Shown: positions 29,594 to 36,950 of the stretch, piece after piece
Position numbering within the stretch: position 1 is the stretch's first letter
Layout of the letters: every line of letters begins with the position of its first letter
Origin: Rhodoferax sp.
GTDB taxonomy: Bacteria > Pseudomonadota > Gammaproteobacteria > Burkholderiales > Burkholderiaceae_C
Assembly: GCF_025354435.1 (NCBI RefSeq)
Contig: NZ_JANXMU010000076.1
Span: 1-41,519, forward strand
DNA: 41,519 nt
Reading direction: 5' to 3'
The notes under the pieces: generated by a model
Told to the model about the DNA's origin: nothing
Databases searched by the model: none
What the model saw: the letters and a program-made list of their open reading frames with translations, nothing else
Program-made: the position numbers and the translations under genes

Positions 29594-29620
29594 GTATGAA
29601 TCTTAGTTCTTGCATGCATC
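29587..29620. promoter_or_regulatory. possible TetR operator
   Basis: GATGCATG (29587-29594) and CATGCATC (29613-29620) are perfect inverted arms 18 bp apart that cover the start codon of the TetR gene. The placement suits autoregulation. The spacing is wide for a TetR dimer, so this is tentative. Confidence 0.35.
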
Positions 29621-29696
29621 CGAAAAATGGGGATTTACCCGGAGTTGGACAATTTTCTACTATGTGTTCTTTTTAGACAGCACATATTTCAGGCAT

Positions 29697-29750
29697 AAAA
29701 AAAGCTGCTGGCGCATATTTAACATGCACCAGCAGCTATTTTTTTAATAG
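29697..29750 (+). repeat. dispersed repeat, copy f (hairpin version)
   Basis: This reads AAAAAAAGCTGCTGGCGCAT, then ATTTAACATGCACCAGCAGC and TATTTTTTTAATAG. It aligns with the other copies, but the two arms have become almost perfectly complementary, so this copy can act as a terminator. Confidence 0.65.
29704..29736 (-). terminator. bidirectional rho-independent terminator
   Basis: A 13-bp stem, GCTGCTGGCGCAT with ATGCACCAGCAGC (one mismatch), has a T-run in both directions: TTTTTTT follows on the minus strand and TATTTTTTT on the plus strand. It sits just after the copper oxidase fusion gene, which is transcribed towards it. Confidence 0.85.
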
Positions 29751-29764
29751 CTAAATATTTTAAA

Positions 29765-32700
29765 CTACTGGCCACCTAGCCGAACGGTTTTCTCCAGATT
29801 TGCCGCACCCAGAGTTTTCAGGTCACCCTGCACCACCGGGCTGCCCCACGTCACGCCGTCCACGCTCACAAACAGCCTGTAGGCGGCCACCGTGCCATTA
29901 CCACCACCCGTGCGAGGCGTATAGCGGAAGCCGGAAATAGGCTGCACCGCGTGCATGTCCACCACCACCCAATGCGGCGGCAAAGGATTAGCGTTGTACC
30001 ACTGGCTGTGCCAGAAAGTGCTGGTATTGCCATCCAGGATGTTGGCCACCTTGCTATCTTCAGCCACCAGCTCGGCGCTGTCGGCGGTAGCAGTCCATCC
30101 TGTGCGATTCAACACCGCACCGTTGGCACCCAGCAGATTGAACTCGGCCATGCTGCTCCAGGTCTGTCCAGTGAACTCGCCTAACATTTCAAACTTGACG
30201 TAACGCCCCACGGACACGCCTACCGCTTCAGAGCCTATCTGCTGCACAAAGGCACTCACCGATGCCACGTCGGCAGCACTCAAAGTCAGCGTGGTGTGGG
30301 CCCGCACGGCATCGTCGATAGTGGCGGCAGAACCGTCGTGCAGGTAGGGTGCGGTCAGCCACGCGTCGCGCAATGTAGGGATGTCAATGCCGGTGAGCAC
30401 TCCGTCCAGCCGCTTGCCACTGCCGGGTTTGAGGGTTCCCACATTTTTCAGCAAGCCCAACGTACTGTTGGTGAACGTCGCACCACCGTGGCAGCTGGCG
30501 CACTGGGCGTTGAATACGCCCTGGCCGGTCAGGGCCGCGCTGGTCAAGACACCGTTGTTGCGCCAAGGGCTGGGCTCAAACGTGTTGAGCGAAGCCATAT
30601 AGGCCGCCATGGCATCCAGGTCCGCGCTCACACCCGCTTTTTTGTCCCCCAGTGGGGCACTGCGGGTGCCGGTGTTGAACTGGGCATCGGTCATCAGGCC
30701 GGTACCTTGGGCCAGGCTGCGGATCTGGCCCTCAAAGTCCTGGCCTTCGTCGAAATTGCCACTCCAGTGCAGCGGGCCCTGGCCACCGGCCCGGCCCTGC
30801 AGCCGGATGGTGTTACGTAAGCCCTCACCGCGCCCAGTAAAGTCCCAGGTGCGGCCATCGTGTCCACCATCGTTGTGGCAGGTGGCGCAGCTCATGTAGC
30901 CATCGCGGGCCAGCCGGGTATCACGGGCGTCGTAGAAGAACTGTTTGCCCGCCAGTACATCGGCGGCAAGCTTCTCGGTACCCACACTGCCCATGGTGGC
31001 CAGCAGGGGCAGCGCCATCTGGCCGAAGCCTGCCAAGGGCGACAGGTCGTACACGCCGACGCTACGGTCCATGAAGTTGTGCACATACAGCTTTTTACCG
31101 TCGGCCGAGACCACCACACCTTGCGGTGCGCGACCCGTATCGACCCGGAACAGCTCACGCCGCCCGGAGGCATCCAGCACCGCCAGGTGCCGACTGGCCT
31201 CTAAAGTGACGAAAACATAGGCCCCACTGGGGTGGTAGACGGCGGCACTGGCAAGGCCCGAGTTGTCATGGTCCACCCTGGCGGCATAGTCTTCGGTCAG
31301 ACCGGCCATGGCGATGCGCGACGAGATGGCTCGCACAGTGTTTTGGAAGTCCAGGTTTTGCTTATCACGCAACAGCCCGCGCTGGATGTTGTCTTGCTTG
31401 GACGGCACCCAGGCGCTGGCACCATCGGGCGACAACGCGGCTGCGCCCAGGTAGTTGGGCACGCCCCGCCCCTGGGTAGTGCTGTCGGCCTTGTCGCTGT
31501 GCTGTAGCACCACGGTACGACGGATAGCCATCGTAGCCGGGTCGACCACCACCAGCTCACCGCCTTGCTTGGCCCCGGCCAGGGTAGTTTGCACTGTGGC
31601 GGTGGCTTCGCCGGGCTGCGGCCGGGTGATGAAACGCGACACCAGAAGGGTGTTGCCGTCGGCGGTCAGGGCGATGTGGCGTGGGTTTGGACCCACGTTC
31701 AATGTGCCTTGCACCACCCCGGCGGCTGAGAGCTTGAGCAGTTGGCCCAGACCTTCCAGCGCAACATAGGCGGAGCCATTGGCCGCAAGCACTACGCCAT
31801 AGGGCTGCCCACCCCGCGCCAGGGCCACGGTTTGCACCACGGCCAAGGTGCCAGGGCTAATGATGCTGATGCTAGCGCCCCCTCGGTTGACCACCCACAC
31901 CCGGCCATCCGGGGCCAAGGCCAGGGTGCGCGGCTGGGCGGCCACGGCAATCTCCGCCAGCCGGGCGTTGGTAGCGGTATCGAAGACCGACACGGTGTCG
32001 TTGTCGGGGTTGACCACCCAGAGACGCACGCTGGCCCCGCTACGGGGTTCCAAGACCAGGTTGGACGAGGCCTTGGCAGCGCCGGGCACGGCGGCGGCCG
32101 TGACTGCCTGGACAAAGCTGCGGGTGCTGGTCGTGCCATCGCTGCTACGCACCGTCAATTGCACGGTGTACAGGCCGGGTGCCGCATAGGTGTGCGTGGC
32201 GGTAGCGCTGGTGCCAAATGCCGTGACCGGGCTGCCATCGCCATAGTTCCACTGGTATTGGTAAGGCCCACTGCCCGCCACCGTGGCGGTGTAGGCCACA
32301 CTGGCGTTGCTGGTGCTGGGGGTTGCGGCGATAGGGGCAATCGTCACCGGTGGGCTCATCACCGACCAGACAAAACTGGCCGAGGCCTTCAAGCCCCCGG
32401 TGTCGGTGGCTGTTGCGGTGACGTTGTAAAGCCCCACGGCACTGGTGGTGCCGCTGACCACACCCGAGGCGGGTTGCAGCACCAGCCCTGGCGGCAAACC
32501 GGTAGCGGTGTAGACCAGGGCATCGCCATCGGGATCGTTACCGCTGAGGTTCAGGGTTACCGCCTGGCCCAGGGTCACCGGCGACACCGTGGGGGTGGCC
32601 AGACTGGGCGCACGGTTGGCGATGGCCGTGCCATACACCTCCACTTCGGCCAAGCCCAGGGCATTGTTACCGGCCAGTTGTACCCGCATGTAGCGACCAC

Positions 32701-35338
32701 GGGTTAAGGCGGCTAGGGCCAGAGAGCGCGGCGCGGCGGCATTCAGCGCGGAGTGCCACACCTTGGTATCGGCCAACAACTGGTCCAGTGTGCGCCCCGC
32801 CATCGGGGTACTGGACACCAGCACATAAAAATTAGCCAAATTGGCGGCGCAGCAGTCGGTACGGTTCCACAGCCGCAGGCTGGTCAGGCTATGGACGCTA
32901 CCCAGATCCACTTCCCACCAGGCATTGGTGTCAGCACCGGTCAGGCCCATGCCGCCATTAGCCAGCACGCCGTCCTGGTTGCGGTCTACCACCAGCGCTG
33001 CGGTGGCTTTTCCGGCGGTGCTGGACTGGCTGGCCGGTTTGCCGGCGGCTACGTTGTTGAAATACACCGTTTTTTCCAGGTCGGCAGCACCGTAGTCGGT
33101 CAGATTGCTTTGGGCCACGGGCGTACCCCAGTTGATACCGTCGGCGCTGAAGTAGACCCTGAACTTGGCGATAGTGCCATTGCCACCGCCTGGTCGGGGC
33201 AGGTAGCGCATGCCACTGACCTTTTGGCTGCTGCCCATATCCACCACTACGGAGTGCGGCAGCGGCACATCGGGCCCCCAGGCGGTATGCCAAAAGGTTT
33301 GCGGGTCTCCATCCAGGGCCAATTCAGCAGAGTTACCCGCCTGCTGGCTATCCGCCTGGATAGTCCAGCCCGTGCGGTTCAGGGCCACGCCCGCTTCGTC
33401 GAGCAGATTGAATTCGGCCATGGACGACCATGGGTTGTTGTTCACCTCTCCCAGGGCTTCCAGCTTGACGAACTGAACCTGCCCAGGCTCTCGCACGGTC
33501 CAGACAAACTCGGTCGATATGCGATGGACGCCGTTGCCCACCTCGACCGACATGGGATAGCGCCCCAATGTGCTTGGTGTACCTTGGATAGTGCCGGTGT
33601 TGGCATTCAAAACCAAGCCTGGTGGTAGGCCGGTGGCACGGTAGGCCAAGGCCACGCCCGTGGGGTTACGGGCCTGAAGAACCAAACTGACCGCGCTGCC
33701 CAGGCTGGCCGATTGGTCGTCTACCGGTGTGATCAACGGGGCCGACACCTGGCTCAGCAGCACAGTTTTGGCAACCGACGGCACGCCCGCACTGTCCATC
33801 GCAAACAGCATGTAGTAGCCCGGCAAGGCCCAACCGGGGTTGGTGGGAATATTCAATGCATAGCTGTTGGCCCCGGTCGGGGTAAAGCTCAGGGGAATGC
33901 GCCGCTGGTCGTTGTTCACCGTGTGGGTGGTGGACGACATGCGGACCAGCGCAAACGCAGTCACCGGCGCGTTGCTGGTGACGTTTGCCACTGCACCGTA
34001 GTTGGTTTGGGTGGGTGCCGCAGTGATCACGGGGCGCGTCGCCGGGCTGCCGTCTGCGTTGAACAGGTAGTGCGGGCTGAGTATTTCGATGTTGGGGTGG
34101 TTGCCCGCGCAACCGTTGCCGCACAGACCGCCGCCCGCCGACATCACACGGGCATCGGGCAGCAGCAGAGCCACGCTGTGGTAGTTGCGCGGCACGGTCA
34201 TGGGTGGCAGCGCGGTGAAGGTCTCGGTGGCCGGATCAAATAATTCAGGCACCAGCACCGAAGTGTTGTCGCTGAAAGGCACTGGCAGACTTTGGCCACC
34301 AATCACGATGACCTGCCCGTTGGGCAGCACCACACTATTGTGGAAGGCGCGGGCATAGGACATGGGGGCGATCTTGCGCACCTGCACACCCGCATTTACG
34401 TCGATCAGGTAGCTGCTGGCGGTGGCATTCGCATCTTGGTAGGCGGGCGAACCACCCACTTTGAGAATTTTGCCAATGTCGTACATCACAGTGTTGCCAC
34501 TCATGCTGTAGGCGTCGTCGCCCCGGTTACCGGCAGAGCGCACATTACCGTTGCCACGTGTGTCGATCCAGTGCATCTTGGCGCTCGGTCCTGCATGCAG
34601 GATCTGGCCGTTGCCGGTGGGCAGCAGCCACATGTGGTTGTCTCCCCGGTACACCCCTGCGGGGTCGGGGCCGACCATGTCGTCTACCGGCACACCGGTC
34701 AGGCGCTTCCAACCGGTGGCCTCGGTCCAGACTTCTCCGTGCTTGCCGCCTTGTCCACCATTCCAGGAGCCCCCCAACGTGAGGACCGAGCCGTCCTGGA
34801 GCAACGCATTGGCGTTATAGGCCCGGGTGATATTGAGCGCCGCACCGGCCGCCCAGGTGTCGTTGGCAGAGTTGTAAATGCTGGTGTTGCCTGCCTGAGA
34901 ACCACCGCTGACCAGCAACCGCCCATCGGCCAACATGCTGGTGCCGGGGCAAAACAAATTGCTGCCGGTTTCATTGACCAAACGCTTTGTAAAGCCGCCC
35001 GTAGTGGGGTTGTACGTGGTGGCGTAGGCCCGGGCATCGCCATTGCTGAACATAAACTCGCCATCGGCCGCCCAGAGCATTACGTTGCCATTGGGCAAAT
35101 TGGCGGCCGAAGCGGGTGTCAGGCTGACATCAATCTTGCCACCCCACTTGGCCTTGTTGAATGCGGCAATCGGCACACCAGCGGCCTTGGCCCGCCCTTG
35201 CTCAACGGTGTCGGTGGACTCGCCACCACAGGCCACCAGACCCAGGGCTAAAGCCAACACCGTGCCAAGCTTTCCGTGAGCAGCTCTGAATTTTATTGGT
35301 GTGTACACAAAATACCTTTTGTTTAAAACAAAACGCAT
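29765..35338 (-). CDS. exported galactose-oxidase-like / di-heme peroxidase-like fusion lipoprotein
   Basis: A 1857-residue protein with a lipobox signal (LALALGLVACGG, Cys37). Residues 55-530 match fungal galactose oxidase: copper/cofactor residues Cys130 (LFCPG), Tyr174 (TRAYN), Trp192 (GGSWNGG), Tyr386-His387 (RNYHS) and His472 (THTVNNDQRR) are all present. Then come an Ig-like module (533-615), two discoidin-like modules (622-760 and 763-905), an Ig-like (910-993) and a PKD domain (997-1082). A YVTN beta-propeller (1095-1432) and a di-heme cytochrome c peroxidase/MauG-like domain follow (CATCH 1484-1488, CASCH 1613-1617, APYLHDGS 1664-1671), with a third discoidin at 1711-1857. ATG 35338 lacks a Shine-Dalgarno; GTG 35308 has AAAAGG 6 nt upstream and gives a normal signal peptide. 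It follows cytochrome c and SCO genes. I infer alcohol oxidation with local H2O2 removal. Confidence 0.9.
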   Translation of the reverse strand: MRFVLNKRYFVYTPIKFRAAHGKLGTVLALALGLVACGGESTDTVEQGRAKAAGVPIAAFNKAKWGGKIDVSLTPASAANLPNGNVMLWAADGEFMFSNGDARAYATTYNPTTGGFTKRLVNETGSNLFCPGTSMLADGRLLVSGGSQAGNTSIYNSANDTWAAGAALNITRAYNANALLQDGSVLTLGGSWNGGQGGKHGEVWTEATGWKRLTGVPVDDMVGPDPAGVYRGDNHMWLLPTGNGQILHAGPSAKMHWIDTRGNGNVRSAGNRGDDAYSMSGNTVMYDIGKILKVGGSPAYQDANATASSYLIDVNAGVQVRKIAPMSYARAFHNSVVLPNGQVIVIGGQSLPVPFSDNTSVLVPELFDPATETFTALPPMTVPRNYHSVALLLPDARVMSAGGGLCGNGCAGNHPNIEILSPHYLFNADGSPATRPVITAAPTQTNYGAVANVTSNAPVTAFALVRMSSTTHTVNNDQRRIPLSFTPTGANSYALNIPTNPGWALPGYYMLFAMDSAGVPSVAKTVLLSQVSAPLITPVDDQSASLGSAVSLVLQARNPTGVALAYRATGLPPGLVLNANTGTIQGTPSTLGRYPMSVEVGNGVHRISTEFVWTVREPGQVQFVKLEALGEVNNNPWSSMAEFNLLDEAGVALNRTGWTIQADSQQAGNSAELALDGDPQTFWHTAWGPDVPLPHSVVVDMGSSQKVSGMRYLPRPGGGNGTIAKFRVYFSADGINWGTPVAQSNLTDYGAADLEKTVYFNNVAAGKPASQSSTAGKATAALVVDRNQDGVLANGGMGLTGADTNAWWEVDLGSVHSLTSLRLWNRTDCCAANLANFYVLVSSTPMAGRTLDQLLADTKVWHSALNAAAPRSLALAALTRGRYMRVQLAGNNALGLAEVEVYGTAIANRAPSLATPTVSPVTLGQAVTLNLSGNDPDGDALVYTATGLPPGLVLQPASGVVSGTTSAVGLYNVTATATDTGGLKASASFVWSVMSPPVTIAPIAATPSTSNASVAYTATVAGSGPYQYQWNYGDGSPVTAFGTSATATHTYAAPGLYTVQLTVRSSDGTTSTRSFVQAVTAAAVPGAAKASSNLVLEPRSGASVRLWVVNPDNDTVSVFDTATNARLAEIAVAAQPRTLALAPDGRVWVVNRGGASISIISPGTLAVVQTVALARGGQPYGVVLAANGSAYVALEGLGQLLKLSAAGVVQGTLNVGPNPRHIALTADGNTLLVSRFITRPQPGEATATVQTTLAGAKQGGELVVVDPATMAIRRTVVLQHSDKADSTTQGRGVPNYLGAAALSPDGASAWVPSKQDNIQRGLLRDKQNLDFQNTVRAISSRIAMAGLTEDYAARVDHDNSGLASAAVYHPSGAYVFVTLEASRHLAVLDASGRRELFRVDTGRAPQGVVVSADGKKLYVHNFMDRSVGVYDLSPLAGFGQMALPLLATMGSVGTEKLAADVLAGKQFFYDARDTRLARDGYMSCATCHNDGGHDGRTWDFTGRGEGLRNTIRLQGRAGGQGPLHWSGNFDEGQDFEGQIRSLAQGTGLMTDAQFNTGTRSAPLGDKKAGVSADLDAMAAYMASLNTFEPSPWRNNGVLTSAALTGQGVFNAQCASCHGGATFTNSTLGLLKNVGTLKPGSGKRLDGVLTGIDIPTLRDAWLTAPYLHDGSAATIDDAVRAHTTLTLSAADVASVSAFVQQIGSEAVGVSVGRYVKFEMLGEFTGQTWSSMAEFNLLGANGAVLNRTGWTATADSAELVAEDSKVANILDGNTSTFWHSQWYNANPLPPHWVVVDMHAVQPISGFRYTPRTGGGNGTVAAYRLFVSVDGVTWGSPVVQGDLKTLGAANLEKTVRLGGQ

Positions 35339-35360
35339 TTTATTTTTTTGTGTACAAAAT
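35296..35360. promoter_or_regulatory. cluster of palindromes at the start of the oxidase fusion gene
   Basis: TGTGTACACA (35300-35309, perfect palindrome), TTTTGTTTAAAACAAAA (35317-35333, perfect palindrome) and TTTGTGTACAAAA (35348-35359) lie within 65 AT-rich bases. The first overlaps the likely GTG start. They could be a repressor site or simply part of the promoter. No cognate regulator is evident. Confidence 0.35.
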
Positions 35361-35377
35361 TATTGAAAAAAATTTAC

Positions 35378-36010
35378 TCAGCGCTTGGATGCTGCCAACT
35401 CCGTCATCAAACGCTCTATTTCCTGGGTGCTGGGGAAGTCCACACTTTTGAAAACCAGCCGTGCACTGCGGTCGAACAGGTAAACCTGTGGCGTGTGCCG
35501 ATCGGGCCCGATCGCCCGGCCATTGAAAAAGTCCTGCAGGCGGTCTACATCCTTCAGGGCCGGAAGCGCCGCCGTCCAGCGGCGGGGCTGGGCCCCAAAG
35601 CGTTGCGGCCAAGTGGCCAGAGCCTTGGTATCGTCACCCAAGGGGTCGATGCTGATCGACAGCAATTGCAATTCGGCTGAGGCCCCTGCAAGCCGGCTTT
35701 GCAGATCTGCAAACAGGGCCCCCTGGAGCGGGCAAGTGGCGCTACAGCCGGTAAACATGAGCTGGACCGCCGTGATGCGCCGGGCCAGCATCTCGTCCAG
35801 CCTTTTGGGCGGGCCCAGCACCGGCGACACCCGCAGCGATGGCAAGGTTTGCGGCGGCCGCACAATGCCAGCACCCTGATGGGCTTTGGCCCACAGAGGT
35901 ACACCTAAGAGCACGCCGGCCGTGGCCAAGACATAGCGGCGATGGACAAAATTGGTGGAGACAGATGTCAGGGGTTTTGGTCTAGTAAGTAATGCCACAG
36001 TGACTGGCAA
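35378..36010 (-). CDS. SCO1/SenC-type copper chaperone / thiol protein
   Basis: A thioredoxin-fold protein of up to 210 residues. The copper-binding CxxxC is in FTGCSATCPLQGA and the distal His is in GPDRHTPQVYLFD, as in SCO proteins that deliver copper to oxidases. A signal peptide with a twin-arginine-like HRRYVLATAGVLL follows, so the protein is periplasmic. The start is uncertain: TTG 36010 or GTG 35998, both overlapping the end of the cytochrome gene and implying coupled translation. It stands just before the copper oxidase fusion gene and probably loads its copper site. SCO proteins usually serve cytochrome oxidase; none is encoded here. Confidence 0.88.
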   Translation of the reverse strand: MPVTVALLTRPKPLTSVSTNFVHRRYVLATAGVLLGVPLWAKAHQGAGIVRPPQTLPSLRVSPVLGPPKRLDEMLARRITAVQLMFTGCSATCPLQGALFADLQSRLAGASAELQLLSISIDPLGDDTKALATWPQRFGAQPRRWTAALPALKDVDRLQDFFNGRAIGPDRHTPQVYLFDRSARLVFKSVDFPSTQEIERLMTELAASKR

Positions 36011-36405
36011 TCGTACGGAGTCAGCGTGTAGCGGGGCATAGCACCAGCCAGCAAGATGGAAGCGGGGTCGACTCCCTCAGACAACAAACGGCAGAAACTT
36101 TCCTGGGTGAAGCGAGACGGCGGGCCGCCTCGGCGCGGTACCAGCGCGGTCAGCGTGGCCCGGTTGAGCCGCGGACCAAAGGCCTGGGTTCCTAGCGCGA
36201 CCACTGGCTGTACCGCATGGCAATTACTGCAACGGCTGGCCAGGGCCGGTAGGCGGGCGGTTTGTCCGTACAACTGGGCCATCATCGGCTGGTTACCCAC
36301 AAACAACTGTCGCCCGCGCTCCACCTGATGCGCATCTTCCGCCCGGCTCCACCACCATGCCACACCACCCAGCACCACCAGACAGGCTACGCCGAACCAA
36401 CGCAA
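35968..36405 (-). CDS. membrane-anchored mono-heme cytochrome c (possible premature stop at codon 3)
   Basis: A protein of about 145 residues with one N-terminal membrane segment (GVACLVVLGGVAWWW) and a single c-type heme site, SRCSNCHAVQP. A Met suited to axial ligation is in GAMPRYTLTPYD. TTG 36405 is the first usable start. However, ATG TCC TAG (36432-36424) lies just upstream in the same frame, and its continuation KRQLPVLRWFG would give a normal signal-anchor N-terminus. So the natural gene was probably MSxKRQLPVL... with codon 3 mutated from CAG (or TGG) to TAG. It heads the cytochrome-SCO-oxidase operon and could pass electrons to the peroxidase-like hemes. Confidence 0.75.
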   Translation of the reverse strand: MRWFGVACLVVLGGVAWWWSRAEDAHQVERGRQLFVGNQPMMAQLYGQTARLPALASRCSNCHAVQPVVALGTQAFGPRLNRATLTALVPRRGGPPSRFTQESFCRLLSEGVDPASILLAGAMPRYTLTPYDCQSLWHYLLDQNP

Positions 36406-36553
36406 AACAGGCAGTTGACGCTTCTAGGACATACGTTGGAAGCTATCTAAAAAATAGCAATCATAGACCAAGCATTTCCGCCGACCCGATACACCCGCGC
36501 CTACGCTGCATACACCGTATTAAAAATATTCCGGAAAAATGCTCCAATTCAAT

Positions 36554-36572
36554 TGAGAATGATTATCATTAG
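36554..36572. promoter_or_regulatory. Fur box
   Basis: TGAGAATGATTATCATTAG matches the 19-bp Fur consensus GATAATGATAATCATTATC at most positions. It is 30 bp before the hemP start, so hemP should be repressed by Fur with iron. The divergent cytochrome gene begins 122-149 bp to the left and may also feel this site. Confidence 0.88.
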
Positions 36573-36601
36573 CGAATCGTAACCCTTTACAGGAGCACAC
36601 C

Positions 36602-36826
36602 ATGTACGCAACCCTCTCAGCCCGCCCCCAGTTCAACCCGACATCGGGCGAGAACGCCAACAGCGTGCTCCAGGGCATGGACATGGGCAAGGCTGCCCCT
36701 AAACTGGCATCTGCCGTAGAAAGCCGTGATCTGCTCAAAGGCCAAAAGGCCGTGGAGATCATGCACAACGGCTCTATTTACCGCCTGCAGAACACCAAGC
36801 TGGGCAAACTGATTTTGACGAAATAG
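36602..36826 (+). CDS. hemP: hemin uptake protein HemP
   Basis: A 74-residue cytoplasmic protein. The C-terminal part, GQKAVEIMHNGSIYRLQNTK and LGKLILTK, is the HemP signature. The first about 35 residues are variable and unremarkable. AGGAG lies just before ATG 36602 and a Fur box precedes it. HemP is needed for haem uptake in several proteobacteria and, in Burkholderia, is reported to act on expression of the haem receptor. No haem receptor (hmuR/hasR) or ABC transporter follows here; instead a terminator comes straight after, so the gene is expressed alone. Confidence 0.94.
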   Translation: MYATLSARPQFNPTSGENANSVLQGMDMGKAAPKLASAVESRDLLKGQKAVEIMHNGSIYRLQNTKLGKLILTK

Positions 36827-36840
36827 GTTTCATCGTGGGG

Positions 36841-36882
36841 CGATCCGCAGACTTCTCCGTGGAGTCTGAGAGGATCGTTTTT
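36841..36882 (+). terminator. rho-independent terminator after hemP
   Basis: The two-part stem CGATCC/GGATCG and CAGACT/AGTCTG closes a 9-nt loop and is followed by TTTTT (36878-36882). Confidence 0.85.
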
Positions 36883-36935
36883 GCTAGCCAACGGCAAGGG
36901 GTTTCGACCCCGCGCCGACTAGCCATGCTTTTTTT
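36883..36935 (+). other. second strong hairpin with tRNA T-arm-like tip
   Basis: GCTAG (36883) pairs with CTAGC (36919), CGGC (36892) with GCCG (36914), and GGGG (36898) with CCCC (36908) around TTTCGA. A run of seven T follows at 36929-36935. It may be a tandem terminator for hemP. It is not a complete tRNA or tmRNA. Confidence 0.5.
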
Positions 36936-36950
36936 CCCACACACCTGATT

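Noticed and set aside
36883-36925. tRNA or tmRNA gene
   Set aside because: Only a T-arm-like hairpin is present; there is no D-arm, anticodon arm or full acceptor stem.
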